A DNA stretch of 64,000 bases from DAOUKH01 sp965219875 (GTDB lineage: Bacteria; Chloroflexota; Dehalococcoidia; SHYB01). Shown piece by piece: positions 41,696 to 50,956 of this stretch (positions are counted from its first letter, which is position 1; every line of letters begins with the position of its first letter). Both the position numbers and the translations under genes were made by a program. Under the pieces are notes generated by a model. That model saw only the letters and a list, made by a program, of their open reading frames with translations. It was not told the DNA's origin and did not search any database. The stretch spans positions 372,001 to 436,000 of the forward strand of contig CBDCOW010000006.1 of NCBI GenBank assembly GCA_965219875.1, given 5' to 3'.

Positions 41696-43042
41696 ATGGA
41701 TTCCCGCCTGCGCGGGAATGACGAAGGGGAGCGCCGCCGGCCGGGTGTGTGGAACTCCTTCACCCCGATGGCCCGCTTTGACCGTGAGCCGCAGTTGGTT
41801 GTCGAGCGGGCCGAGGGGAACCGCCTCATCGACACCGAGGGGCGGTCGTATATTGACGGCGTGGCGTCGCTGTGGGCCATCGTCCACGGCCACAGTCATC
41901 CGCATATTGTTGAGGCGATCACCCGGCAGGCGGAACGTCTGCAGCACAGCACGCTGCTGGGCATCGGCCACGCGCCGGCGTTGGAGCTGACGGAGTGTCT
42001 CGCAGGGCACGTCCCCGAGGGGCTGACCCGCTTCTTCTATAGCTCCGACGGCGCGAGCGCGGTCGAGGCGGCGCTGAAGATGGCGCTGCAATATTGGGTG
42101 AATGTGGGCCGTCCCGAGCGGAACCGCCTGGTCGCGATGGAGATGGCGTACCACGGCGATACGTTGGGGGCGGCGTCGCTTGGCGGCGACGGGCCGTTCC
42201 GCAAACCCTACGAGGCGGCGATGTTCGAGCCGCTGCGGTTCCCCAACCCCTACGCGCTACGATGCGGTCATTGCTCCCCGCCCAAGGGTTGCACCCTCGC
42301 CTGCGCCGAGTCGCTGGAGTCGCTGCTCGATGAGCGCGGCGAGGAGATCGCGGCGGTGATCGTCGAGCCCAGGGTGCAGGGCGCGGGGGGGATCATCGTC
42401 GCGCCGGAGGGCCACCTCCGCTACGTCGCCGACCTGTGCCGCCGCCACGACGTGCTGCTCATCGCCGACGAGGTGGCCACGGGCTTCGGGAAGACGGGGG
42501 CGATGTTCGCCTGCGACCTGGAGGGGGTGACCCCCGACATCATGGCGCTGGGGAAGGGCCTGAGCGGGGGCTACCTGCCACTTTCGGCGACGGCGGCGAC
42601 GGACCGGGTCTACGACGCCTTCTATGATGACGAAGACTACGGCAAGACGCTCTATCATGGGCATACCTACGGCGGGAATCCGATCGCATGCGCGGCGGCG
42701 CTGGCGAGCCTGGACATCTTCGAGTCCGAGCCGGTACTGGAGCGCGTGGGCCGGAGGTCGGCGGCGCTGAACGAGATGCTGCATGAGATGATCGCGGGGC
42801 ATCCGCTGGTGGCGGAGGTCCGCCAACAGGGGCTGATGACGGGGATCGAGGTCTCGTCGACGCCGGCGGCGTGGTCGGCGTGCCTGGGTGCGCGGGACCG
42901 CGGCGTCTTCGTCCGGCCGCTGGGCGAGACGATTGTGGTGATGCCGCCGCTCTCGATCGAGGAGCGCGAGCTTGAGCAAATCTGCGAGGCGGTGCGGTAT
43001 GGACTCGACGACGCCCCGCGGTCTGCCCCCAGCGTGGGCTGA
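41696..43042 (+). CDS. bioA: Adenosylmethionine-8-amino-7-oxononanoate aminotransferase BioA
   Basis: 448 aa from ATG 41696. Class III aminotransferase: VASLWAIVHGHSHPHIVEAI, FFYSSDGASAVEAALKMALQ, MAYHGDTLGAASLGG, LLIADEVATGFGKTGAMFAC and the PLP lysine in ALGKGLSGGYLPLSATAA. It converts KAPA to DAPA with SAM as amino donor. The first ~12 residues (MDSRLRGNDEGE) are encoded by a dispersed palindromic repeat, GATTCCCGCCTGCGCGGGAA. A GTG at 41747 (MWNSFTPM) would give the more usual BioA start. It overlaps bioF by 44 bp. Confidence 0.92.
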   Translation: MDSRLRGNDEGERRRPGVWNSFTPMARFDREPQLVVERAEGNRLIDTEGRSYIDGVASLWAIVHGHSHPHIVEAITRQAERLQHSTLLGIGHAPALELTECLAGHVPEGLTRFFYSSDGASAVEAALKMALQYWVNVGRPERNRLVAMEMAYHGDTLGAASLGGDGPFRKPYEAAMFEPLRFPNPYALRCGHCSPPKGCTLACAESLESLLDERGEEIAAVIVEPRVQGAGGIIVAPEGHLRYVADLCRRHDVLLIADEVATGFGKTGAMFACDLEGVTPDIMALGKGLSGGYLPLSATAATDRVYDAFYDDEDYGKTLYHGHTYGGNPIACAAALASLDIFESEPVLERVGRRSAALNEMLHEMIAGHPLVAEVRQQGLMTGIEVSSTPAAWSACLGARDRGVFVRPLGETIVVMPPLSIEERELEQICEAVRYGLDDAPRSAPSVG

Positions 43043-44171
43043 CTTCCTTCGCGCGGAGCGCGTCCGCCTCGAACGGCTTGGCCTGCGCCGGTCGGTGGTC
43101 ACGCCGGAGCGCCGGGGGGAAGTCCACGCCACGCTCGGCGGGCGCGAGTACGTCGCCTTCACCTCGAACGACTACCTAGGACTGGCGTCGCGGCCGGAGG
43201 TCATCGACGCGGCGAACGCCGCCGCCTCGCGGTACGGCACGGGGGCCAGATCCGCGCGCCTGCTGCATGGTTCGACGCCGGCGCACGAGGCGCTGGAGGA
43301 ACGGCTGGCGGCGTGGACGGGGCAGACGGCTGCGCTGCTGTTCAGCTCCGGCTACATGGCGAACCTCGGCGTGATCGGGGCGCTCGCCGGCGGCGGCGAC
43401 GTTGTCTTCTACGACGAGCGGGCCCACGCCTCGATCATCGACGGGGCCAAGCTCTCGGGTGCGGCGGCGGTCTCTTTTCCGCACAACGACGCCGAGCGGC
43501 TGGACGACCTGCTTCGCCGGACGCTGGCGCGTAGGCGGCTAGTGGCGACGGAGAGCGTGTTCAGCATGGACGGCGACCTCGCGCCGCTGGAGGCGTTGAG
43601 CGACACGGCGCTGCGTCACGAGGCACTCCTGGTTGTGGACGAGGCGCACGCGGTCGGCGTCTTCGGCGGGGGTCTCGCGGCCCGCGGCGCGGGCACGGGC
43701 GCCGTGGTGGTGGGCACGCTGTCGAAGGCGCTGGGCTCGATTGGGGGCTTCGCCGCGGGCGACGCGGCCCTGATCGACTATCTGATCAACCGGGCGAGGA
43801 CGTTCATCTTCGACACGGCGCTCCCGCCGTCCGCCGCCGCCGCGGCGTCCGCCGCCCTCGACATCGCGCGCGCCGAGCCGGAGCTCGCCGAGCGCGCCCT
43901 GGGTCTGAGCGAGACGCTGCGGGCGGGGCTGACAGACCTGGGCTATCCGCCCTCGCCGTCGGCGTCGCAGATCGTCCCGCTGATCTTGGGCAAGCCGGCG
44001 GCGGCGTTGGCCGCCGAAGAACACCTGCGGGAGCGGGGAATCCTGGCACGGGCGGTGCGTCCACCGGCGACGCCGCGAGGGGCGTCGCGCATCAGGTTCG
44101 GCGTCACCGCCGCCCACGACGCGGGACACATCCGGCAGGTGATCACGGCGCTGGAGGCGATGCGTGGGTGA
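42999..44171 (+). CDS. bioF: 8-amino-7-oxononanoate synthase BioF
   Basis: 390 aa from ATG 42999, inside the end of bioA. Alpha-oxoamine synthase: FTSNDYLGLASRPEVIDAA, ARLLHGSTPAHEALEERLA, DERAHASIIDGAKLSG, LLVVDEAHAVGVFG and the PLP lysine in VVVGTLSKALGSIGGFAA. It condenses a pimeloyl thioester with alanine, the first ring-forming step of biotin synthesis. The overlaps with bioA (44 bp) and bioD (8 bp) imply translational coupling. No bioC, bioH or bioW is near, so the pimeloyl source is not shown. Confidence 0.94.
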   Translation: MDSTTPRGLPPAWADFLRAERVRLERLGLRRSVVTPERRGEVHATLGGREYVAFTSNDYLGLASRPEVIDAANAAASRYGTGARSARLLHGSTPAHEALEERLAAWTGQTAALLFSSGYMANLGVIGALAGGGDVVFYDERAHASIIDGAKLSGAAAVSFPHNDAERLDDLLRRTLARRRLVATESVFSMDGDLAPLEALSDTALRHEALLVVDEAHAVGVFGGGLAARGAGTGAVVVGTLSKALGSIGGFAAGDAALIDYLINRARTFIFDTALPPSAAAAASAALDIARAEPELAERALGLSETLRAGLTDLGYPPSPSASQIVPLILGKPAAALAAEEHLRERGILARAVRPPATPRGASRIRFGVTAAHDAGHIRQVITALEAMRG

Positions 44172-44847
44172 GGTCGTGCTGGTGACCGGGACCGACACCG
44201 GCGTGGGGAAGACGGTGGCGGCGGCGTGGCTGGCGTGGCGGGCGTCCCGCGCGGGCAGCGTCGCGCTGATCAAGGCGGCGCAGACCGGGGCCGATCCCAA
44301 GGTCGACGGCGACGAGGCCTTCTACCGCGCCGCGCTGGCGGGCGTGGACGCGGCTATCGAGACCGTACTGGCATTCCCCGAGCCGTTGGCGCCCTCCATC
44401 GCGGCGCGGCGCGCGGGGCGGCGGGTGGACTTCGAGGGGCTGGTCCGGCGGTGCGCAGACGTCGCGGCGGAGCATGACGTCACGCTGGTCGAGGGATCGG
44501 GCGGGTTGCTCGTACCGCTGGACGACGAGCGCGACTTCGCCGACCTCGCGGCGCGGCTGGGGGCGCGGCTCGCCGTCGTGGTCCGTCCCGGCCTGGGGAC
44601 GTTGAACCATACGGCGCTCACCATGGAGGCGGCGTCCCGCCGTGGCCTCGCGGTCGACGCGCTGATTTGCAGCGGTGTCTCGCCGGAGCCGGAGGTAGTC
44701 GAGCAAGAGAACCTTCGCTTCTTCCGAGAGCGGTACGCCGAAGTCCCGCTGATCGTGCTGCCGCACGCGGCAGAGGGCGATCTTACGAGGCCGGAGCGGT
44801 TCGCCGTCCGCATCGAGGGCGAGCCGCCGGCGTGGCTCGTCGGCTAG
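44164..44847 (+). CDS. bioD: Dethiobiotin synthetase BioD
   Basis: 227 aa from a GTG at 44164. P-loop VTGTDTGVGKTVAAAWLAWR, LIKAAQTGADP, a VEGSGGLLVPLDDERDFADL segment and a late LIVLPHAAEGDLTRPERF match the family. It closes the ureido ring of DAPA with CO2 and ATP. It is the last gene of the biotin operon; its stop overlaps the end of the convergent ku gene by 4 bp. Confidence 0.94.
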   Translation: MGEVVLVTGTDTGVGKTVAAAWLAWRASRAGSVALIKAAQTGADPKVDGDEAFYRAALAGVDAAIETVLAFPEPLAPSIAARRAGRRVDFEGLVRRCADVAAEHDVTLVEGSGGLLVPLDDERDFADLAARLGARLAVVVRPGLGTLNHTALTMEAASRRGLAVDALICSGVSPEPEVVEQENLRFFRERYAEVPLIVLPHAAEGDLTRPERFAVRIEGEPPAWLVG

Positions 44848-45674
44848 ACCGCTTTGCGCGCCTTGGCGGGGCGCTTGGCGGCCGGGGCCGGCGCGGGCTC
44901 GGATTCGGCGCCGGCGAGTGACGCCTTCAGGGCTTCCATCAGGTCGAGCACCGTCGTCTTGGGCGCCTCGGGGGCGGCGGCGACGGGGCCTCCCTGGCCG
45001 AGCCTGTTCTCGATCACTTGCATGAGGGCGGCGCGGTACTCGTCCTGGTGCGACTCGGGTTCGAACTCGCCGGTGAGCTGATCGACGAGCATGGACGCCA
45101 TCTGGACCTCGGCGTCGGAGACCTCGCCGCCGTCTTCGTCGAAGATCTCCGCGGTGGGGCGGATCTCGTCGGCGTAGAACATGGTGGCGACGGCGAGGCC
45201 GTTCTGGTAAGGCCGGAGGGTAACGAGGTGCTCCTTCTGACGGAGGGAGAGCTTGCCCACGGCGATGCGGCCCGTCGATTCCATGACCCGGCGGAGGAGG
45301 GCGTAGGGCTTGCGTCCGAGCTCCTCCGGTTCGAGGACGTAGGTGCGCTCGAAGAAGATGGGGTCGATGGTCTTGATGTCGACGAACTTGATGATGTCGA
45401 GGGAATGCTTGGAGGGCACGGGGAGGTCGTCGAAGTCGGACTCCTCGAGGATGACGTACTGGTCCTTGCCGTACTCGTAGCCCTTGACGAGGTCTTCCAT
45501 GCCGACCTCGGCGTCGTGGTGGGGCGACCAGCGCTTCATGCGGATGCGGGTATGGGTGTCCTTGTGGAGGTTGACGAAGCGGATATCGCGATGCTCGGTC
45601 GCGGGGTAGAGCTTCACGGGGATGACCACCATGCCGAAGCTGATGGCGCCCTTCCAGACAGCGCGTAGCGGCAT
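44844..45674 (-). CDS. ku: Non-homologous end-joining protein Ku
   Basis: 276 aa from ATG 45674 (MPLRAVWKGAISFGMVVIPV). Bacterial Ku: WKGAISFGMVVIPVKLYPAT, RFVNLHKDTHTRIRMKRW, VKGYEYGKDQYVILEESDFD, FERTYVLEPEELGRKPYALL and MFYADEIRP. The C-terminal tail (PAPAAKRPAKARKAV) is short and basic, as in the LigD-interaction/DNA-binding extension. Ku binds double-strand breaks as a homodimer and recruits LigD, which is not in the window. An in-frame GTG at 45692 is less likely. Confidence 0.95.
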   Translation of the reverse strand: MPLRAVWKGAISFGMVVIPVKLYPATEHRDIRFVNLHKDTHTRIRMKRWSPHHDAEVGMEDLVKGYEYGKDQYVILEESDFDDLPVPSKHSLDIIKFVDIKTIDPIFFERTYVLEPEELGRKPYALLRRVMESTGRIAVGKLSLRQKEHLVTLRPYQNGLAVATMFYADEIRPTAEIFDEDGGEVSDAEVQMASMLVDQLTGEFEPESHQDEYRAALMQVIENRLGQGGPVAAAPEAPKTTVLDLMEALKASLAGAESEPAPAPAAKRPAKARKAV

Positions 45675-45966
45675 TGCCTCACCTCTGCTCACACGGGCGC
45701 GCCCGCCGGACGCGCCGGAATCGGGGTCGCGGGCCTGCCTCCGGGCCCGCGACGCTCCTCATTCAAGTATACGCTACGAGGTTTTAGAGGCGGCTCCGCC
45801 GCTACGCGGCGCACGCGCACTCAGTCTCACCCAAAAGGGGGAGAGGCCGGAGGGGAGGGCGAGTCGCGACTCGCCCCTACGGGAGGGGGCGCCGCGGGAA
45901 GCTCGGAAAGTCGCAGTCCGTGCATCCGCAGGTCAGGCCTCGCTCTCGTGACCTCCCTTCCGTACT
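45675..45966. repeat. Intergenic region with left copy of a 51-bp direct repeat
   Basis: 45837-45887 (GGGAGAGGCCGGAGGGGAGG followed by GCGAGTCGCGACTCGCCCCT and ACGGGAGGGG) recurs at 46884-46934 in the same orientation. The central GGGCGAGTCGCGACTCGCCC is a perfect palindrome. No gene is present. Confidence 0.75.
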
Positions 45967-46725
45967 TTACCCCCCGACCTCCGGGCGAAACGAGGGGGGT
46001 CGCAGGAAGCCAAGATCGTCGAGCCCAGAGAGGCAGGCGGATTCATTGTCGACGATCAGGTATTTCTCTATGTCGTCCTCGTCGTCATCCTCGTCGTCTG
46101 TGGGAACCAGCCACATTGCCGCGCGATCCTCATCTATCCAGTGTGCGTAGCCGTGGCCTTTGTAGTTGGCGAACCGTACAGTCGGCGTGCACCCAGACTC
46201 GCAGTCAAAGGCTATCTCGGCGGAGGGTCGCCAATCATAGGGGCCTTCGGCGAACCGCATGCCTGCGACATGGACATATTCGGAGCCGCACTTGGGGCAA
46301 GGAAAATCATAGCCATAGCCGGGATCGCATGGAGGGCAGTCTCGGGAGTCGGAAGTGGCCCCACGATGGTACGGAAGGAACATCACGGGCCGCTCCCGAG
46401 GGTTGCCTGACGCCAGCGCCGCCTCTGCGTCTTCCCAGGCGTGAATAATTTCGAACAGTCCTCCAACCTCGCTGAACGTCAGGAGGGTAAGGCGCTCAAC
46501 TCCAGTCCTGTCCGGGTGTATGCGCCCAAGGAGAACCGCCAGCCTGATCAGGTCTGCCTCGGCCAATCCGTAGCGTCGACAGCGGGAAGCCAGAAACCCA
46601 AGCTGCGGCCGCGAGCCGCGGCGATTCGTCGCCTTCATGTTCGCCTCCAGCACATCGGGCGGCGTCGCATCAACTAGCTTCCACCAATTAGCAGGCAGGG
46701 GCATCGGCGAGGGGTCCTTAGTCAT
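45967..46725 (-). CDS. Hypothetical protein with CxxC zinc-binding region and acidic tail
   Basis: 252 aa, not recognised. The N-terminal half is helical (ADLIRLAVLLGRIHPDRTGV, VGGLFEIIHAWEDAEAALAS). The middle has CPPC and CPKCGSEYVHV, a likely zinc ribbon, and a further Cys pair in FDCESGC. A strongly acidic run (TDDEDDDEDDIEKY) lies near the C-terminus. GC content is lower than in its neighbours and the gene is bracketed by 51-bp direct repeats, so it may have been acquired. No function can be assigned. Confidence 0.65.
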   Translation of the reverse strand: MTKDPSPMPLPANWWKLVDATPPDVLEANMKATNRRGSRPQLGFLASRCRRYGLAEADLIRLAVLLGRIHPDRTGVERLTLLTFSEVGGLFEIIHAWEDAEAALASGNPRERPVMFLPYHRGATSDSRDCPPCDPGYGYDFPCPKCGSEYVHVAGMRFAEGPYDWRPSAEIAFDCESGCTPTVRFANYKGHGYAHWIDEDRAAMWLVPTDDEDDDEDDIEKYLIVDNESACLSGLDDLGFLRPPSFRPEVGG

Positions 46726-46965
46726 GACGCTCTCCCTGGGGTCGGGTCTCCATCGGCATGTCGCTGGCAGTATAAGCTCGTCGCAGTCAGCTTCCGGCGC
46801 ACACCCTCTCTCAGTCTTCCCCAGAGGAGACCTTTGCGTAACTCAGGGCCTAGCCACAGGGACCGCTCTGAGGGTGGGGGAGAGGGGAGAGGCCGGAGGG
46901 GAGGGCGAGTCGCGACTCGCCCCTACGGGAGGGGTGCGCCGTCGTGAGCGGGGAGAGTCCCCGCG
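46726..46965. repeat. Solo IS-type end and right copy of the 51-bp direct repeat
   Basis: GGAGACCTTTGCGTAAC at 46826-46842 is a left end of the IS5-type family without a partner. The right 51-bp repeat lies at 46884-46934. No gene. Confidence 0.7.
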
Positions 46966-48663
46966 CTAGCTGACGCCGATGGCGGGACGGCTGACCTTGT
47001 TGGAGCGGATGACCTTGCCGGGGTAGGCGCCCTGGTGCTCCCTGTCCTTAATAAGGACTTGGCCGTTGACGATGGTGTAGTTGACGCCGTCGGGCACCGC
47101 GCTAAAGCGGTAGTCGCCGCCGGGGAGGTCGTTCGACATGTCCTTGGAGACGAGCCGGATCTTCGCGGCGTCGAAGATCGCCACGTCGGCGGCGTAGCCG
47201 GGACGCAGGATGCCGCGGTCGTAGATGTTCCACACCGCCGCGGGCACGAACGTCAACATGCGGACCGCCTCCTCCAGGGAGAACAGGCCCTTGTCGCGGA
47301 CGTACTCCTGCAGGAAGTGGGTGGCGTAATAGGCCCCGTCGTCGCGGTCGAGGTGCGCCCCCGCGTCCGAGATGCCCAGGACCGCGTACGGCGACCGAAG
47401 GTCACGGAGCATCTTCTCCTCTTCGGCGTCCGTCCGCCCCTTGAAGTAGCGGAAGAACGTTTCGAGGTCTTCCTCCAGCGCCAGGTCGACGATGACGTCC
47501 GCGATGTGCTTGCCCGTCTCTTTCGAAATCTCGACCACCGACTTCCCTTCCAGGCCGCGGTTCTTGTCGAGCTTCACCGTGTTGACGAAGATCGTCTCCC
47601 ACGGCGGGGGCGGCAGGACGACGCCCTTGCTGCGGTCGGTGTTGGGATGGTCCACGTCGTGGCGCATGGCGGTCCGGGTCTCGGGGTCGCGGAGCAGGCG
47701 CAGCCGCTCGTCCATGGGCTTACGCAGCACCGCGCCCCAGGTGAGCAGCCCGTCGAGGATGGTCGTGTGCTTGAGATTGAAGATGCGGTCGAAGGGCCTC
47801 GCCTGCAGCAGCCCGAACACGCCGGCGCCGGCGTCGATGGCCTCCTGGATCAGGCGACCCTGGATGATCACCGGGCGGCCGTTATCGGCGGAGAGGCGGA
47901 TGAGCAGCTTGCGGTCGTCGGCGTTGATGCCCTCGATGGCGCTGCGGCACAGGACCATGAGGTTGCCCGCGTTGGCCTCGCCGACGGCCCCGCAGAGCTC
48001 CTCGATCTCGCGGTCGGTGGCGAGGCGGCTGGGGATCGGCTCCTCGTAATATCCAACATGGCTTGACGCTTGCGACGTAGAGAAGCCGCAGGCGCCCGCC
48101 GCCATCCCCTTGCCCACTTCCATGCGCATGCGCTGGATCTCGTCGTCGTTGGCCTCGCGCTCGAAGCACTCCTCACCCATCACGTAGCGGCGGACCGCGG
48201 TGTGGCCGATGTAGGGGACGGCGTTGACGCCGAGGCGCGCGTCGAGGGTGTCGAGGTACTCGGCGTACGTCTCCCACGTCCACGGGACGCCGGCCTCGAG
48301 GGCGGAGAGCGACATGCCCTCCACCTTGGCGAACGTCTTGGACATGTACTCGTGCTCTTTGTCACTGGGGCGGCAGGGCGCGAGCGTGTAGCCGCAGTTC
48401 CCCATCACCACCGTGGTGACCCCGTGCCACGACGACGAAAGCGCCAGCGGGTCCCAGGTAAGCTGTCCGTCGTAGTGCGTGTGCGGGTCGATGAAGCCGG
48501 GTGAGACAATCAGCCCTTCGGCGTCGATAGTCTCGTTCGCCGGAGCATTGATCCGGCCGACCTGCTGGATCAGCCCATCCTTGATCGCCACGTCGGCCTG
48601 CTGCTTGGGCAGCCCCGTTCCATCGACGACGGTGCCGTTCTTGATCACGAGGTCGTACTGCAT
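46966..48663 (-). CDS. N-acyl-D-amino-acid deacylase (D-aminoacylase) family amidohydrolase
   Basis: 565 aa from ATG 48663 (MQYDLVIKNGTVVDGTG). The metal site opens with SPGFIDPHTHYDGQLTWDP; the subfamily hallmark TTVVMGNCGYTLAPC provides the Cys ligand of the D-aminoacylase type. ISDAGAHLDRDDGAYYATHF has the conserved Asp, and GYAADVAIFDAAKI closes the beta-sandwich domain. The enzyme removes acyl groups from N-acyl-D-amino acids or related amides. It lies downstream of a dipeptide-type ABC permease pair on the same strand, consistent with uptake then hydrolysis of such compounds. Confidence 0.88.
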   Translation of the reverse strand: MQYDLVIKNGTVVDGTGLPKQQADVAIKDGLIQQVGRINAPANETIDAEGLIVSPGFIDPHTHYDGQLTWDPLALSSSWHGVTTVVMGNCGYTLAPCRPSDKEHEYMSKTFAKVEGMSLSALEAGVPWTWETYAEYLDTLDARLGVNAVPYIGHTAVRRYVMGEECFEREANDDEIQRMRMEVGKGMAAGACGFSTSQASSHVGYYEEPIPSRLATDREIEELCGAVGEANAGNLMVLCRSAIEGINADDRKLLIRLSADNGRPVIIQGRLIQEAIDAGAGVFGLLQARPFDRIFNLKHTTILDGLLTWGAVLRKPMDERLRLLRDPETRTAMRHDVDHPNTDRSKGVVLPPPPWETIFVNTVKLDKNRGLEGKSVVEISKETGKHIADVIVDLALEEDLETFFRYFKGRTDAEEEKMLRDLRSPYAVLGISDAGAHLDRDDGAYYATHFLQEYVRDKGLFSLEEAVRMLTFVPAAVWNIYDRGILRPGYAADVAIFDAAKIRLVSKDMSNDLPGGDYRFSAVPDGVNYTIVNGQVLIKDREHQGAYPGKVIRSNKVSRPAIGVS

Positions 48664-48764
48664 CCGAGTCCCCTTCCGGCGGCCCGCCCGCCGCTCCGCC
48701 GCTCTTGCGCGACCGGTCATTCACTTACGGAATTGTACCCGCTGGCCCCGCAACGGTCAGCAGG

Positions 48765-49778
48765 CTATTGGGCGCCGCGGAGCCTGGGGTCGAGCACGTC
48801 GCGGAGCGAGTCGCCGAGCAGGTTGGCCCCGAACACAGCGGCGGTGATGACCAGTCCGGGCCAGACGACGAGCAGCGGCTCACTGCGGGCGTGCGTCACC
48901 ACTTGGCCCGAAAGCATCTGCCCCCACGAGGCCTGCCCCGGCGGAATACCGACGCCAAGGAAGGCCAGCGCCGCCTCGACGGTGATGGCGATGCCCACGA
49001 TGGAGGAGGCCATGATCATCAGGGGCGCCATCGTCTGCGGGAGCACGTGGCGGAGCATGATGCGCACGTCGCCGGCTCCCAGCGCCCGCGCCGCCTCCAC
49101 GTACTGCGACTCCTTCACGCTGAGCGTGACCGACCGAATGACTCGCGAGGTCGCCGGCCAGAGGAAGGAGGAAATAGCAAGGATGATCGTGAGCGTGCTC
49201 GCCCCGATGCCGCCGACGATGGCGATCGCCAGGATCAGTCCCGGTATTGAGAGCCAGGCGTCGACAACGCGCTGCGCGAACAGATCGAGCCTCCCCCCGT
49301 AATAGCCGCTCAGCAGGCCGACTAGCGAACCGGCCAGAGTCGCCAGCACGACGGCGCTCAGGGAGAGCTTGGTCGCCGTCCACGCCCCGTGCACGAGCCG
49401 GCTGAAGACGTCCTTGCTCAGCTGGTCCGTTCCCAGCAGGAAGAAGACGTCCTCGACGATGATGTCGTCGACGGTGACCGCGTCGTCCGGTATCTCGGAG
49501 ACCGTGCCGCCGGTGAAGGGGCCGCGGAGGCGCAGGGTCTCCGCCGGTTTGTCCTCCGTCTCCGTCGTCTGGTTGAACACCCGCTCGGGGTCGTAGGGCG
49601 CGATGACACCCCGGAAGATCCCTATTAAGACCAAGCCCACCAGGATGGCCAAGCCGATGCCGCCGAGCGGCTTGCGCCGCGAAAAGCCCCACAGGGACGC
49701 CGGCAGCGTGCGCACGCGGTCGAGCGCCCACGCCGCGGGGTGGCGGGCCTGTTCTTGCAGGGGTGCCTTCGTCGTCAT
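48765..49778 (-). CDS. Peptide/nickel-type ABC transporter permease (DppC-like)
   Basis: 337 aa. A first helix (LGGIGLAILVGLVLIGIFRG) is followed by an extracellular segment (LLGTDQLSKDVFSRLVHGAW, the typical DppC LGTDxxGRD block) and a five-helix permease core with the ATPase-contact loop EAARALGAGDVRIMLRHVLP. It is the second permease subunit, 12 bp after its DppB-like partner. ATPase subunits DppD/F are absent here, so they must be shared or encoded elsewhere. Confidence 0.92.
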   Translation of the reverse strand: MTTKAPLQEQARHPAAWALDRVRTLPASLWGFSRRKPLGGIGLAILVGLVLIGIFRGVIAPYDPERVFNQTTETEDKPAETLRLRGPFTGGTVSEIPDDAVTVDDIIVEDVFFLLGTDQLSKDVFSRLVHGAWTATKLSLSAVVLATLAGSLVGLLSGYYGGRLDLFAQRVVDAWLSIPGLILAIAIVGGIGASTLTIILAISSFLWPATSRVIRSVTLSVKESQYVEAARALGAGDVRIMLRHVLPQTMAPLMIMASSIVGIAITVEAALAFLGVGIPPGQASWGQMLSGQVVTHARSEPLLVVWPGLVITAAVFGANLLGDSLRDVLDPRLRGAQ

Positions 49779-49790
49779 GGAGGGGGGCGC

Positions 49791-50759
49791 CTATTCGTAC
49801 CGAATCCGAGGGTCGAGATAGCCGTAGAGCAAGTCCACCAGAAGGTTGATGATGGTGACGAACAGCGCCACCAGCACCACCACGAACTGGATGATGGGGA
49901 AGTCGTTGGTATCAAGAGACAGGATCAGCTTCTTGCCCACGCCAGGGAGGTTGAAGAGCTGCTCGGTGATGACCGTGCCGCTGAAGAGGACCGCGAACTG
50001 GATACCCGCCACCGTTACCACGGGCAGCAGCGAGTTTTTCACCACGTGCCGCGCCACCACCGTCCGTTCCCGCAGGCCCTTGGCGAAGGCCGTGCGCACG
50101 TAGTCCTGGCGCAGCACTTCCAGGGTGGCGGAGCGCAGCATCCGGGCGAGCACCGCCGCCGAGTTGAGCGCCAGAATCAACACCGGCAGCCACAGCTTCC
50201 TTATATTGAGCCACGGGTCCTCCCAGATGTCGGCGTAGTCCACCGGCGGCCCCCATCTGAACGTCTCGAAGGCGATCACCAAGGCGATGATGCCCGTCCA
50301 GAAAATCGGCATCGCCAGAAAGCCGATGCTGAAGACCCGCAACCCGTAGTCGAGCCAGGTGTCCTGACGTATCGCGCTGATGATCCCCAAGGGTAGCGCC
50401 ACCAACACCGCGATGATCATGGTCGCAAAGGCAAGCTCCAGGGTCAGCGGCAGCGACGACTTCACCACGTCGAGGACCTCTTCCTGGGTGCGGAACGACT
50501 CTCCTGGGTTCAGCGTGAAGACGTCCGCCACCCAGAGGCCGTACTGCACCACGACGTTGTGGTCGAGGTCCAGCTCCTCCCGGAGCGCGTCGCGCTGCTC
50601 CTGCGAGAACGAGACCCCCGCGTCGAGCGTGGGGTCGGTCCCAAAGAACGTGTCCACCGGATCGCCGGGCGCGACGCGCACGATCAGAAAGACGAGGACC
50701 GACGCGAGGAAGAGCGTCGGAACGAAAAGCAGGATCCGGCGGGCGATGTACTTCTGCAT
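49791..50759 (-). CDS. Peptide/nickel-type ABC transporter permease (DppB-like)
   Basis: 322 aa with six predicted helices. It begins YIARRILLFVPTLFLASVLV and FLIVRVAPGDPVDTFFG, a strict DppB pattern, with the coupling helix YVRTAFAKGLRERTVVARHV and AVLFSGTVITEQLFNLPGVG near the end. It pairs with the DppC-like gene and the divergent substrate-binding lipoprotein to form an importer for peptides or similar small solutes. Confidence 0.93.
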   Translation of the reverse strand: MQKYIARRILLFVPTLFLASVLVFLIVRVAPGDPVDTFFGTDPTLDAGVSFSQEQRDALREELDLDHNVVVQYGLWVADVFTLNPGESFRTQEEVLDVVKSSLPLTLELAFATMIIAVLVALPLGIISAIRQDTWLDYGLRVFSIGFLAMPIFWTGIIALVIAFETFRWGPPVDYADIWEDPWLNIRKLWLPVLILALNSAAVLARMLRSATLEVLRQDYVRTAFAKGLRERTVVARHVVKNSLLPVVTVAGIQFAVLFSGTVITEQLFNLPGVGKKLILSLDTNDFPIIQFVVVLVALFVTIINLLVDLLYGYLDPRIRYE

Positions 50760-50927
50760 GAGGCGGAACCGGAGCGCCGGCGAGGCACACTCCTTCCAAA
50801 CCTAGTCGGATAGACGCCTGGGCCGCGGGGGCGCTCCGCCGACGCGCGAGCGTGCGCGAACTGTAGTACGCCCCTCTGGGAGCGTCAAGCGGCCCAATCC
50901 GGCCCCCACAGGCTGCGCCCTCCCGCA

Positions 50928-50956
50928 TTGACAGAAGCGAAAACCGCCTGTTATCG
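50928..50956 (+). promoter_or_regulatory. Promoter for the ABC substrate-binding protein
   Basis: TTGACA (50928-50933), a 17-bp spacer and TTATCG (50951-50956), ~85 bp before the ATG. The same -35/-10 pair heads hairpin arrays A and B. The 281-bp divergent gap (50760-51040) otherwise shows nothing recognisable. Confidence 0.45.
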
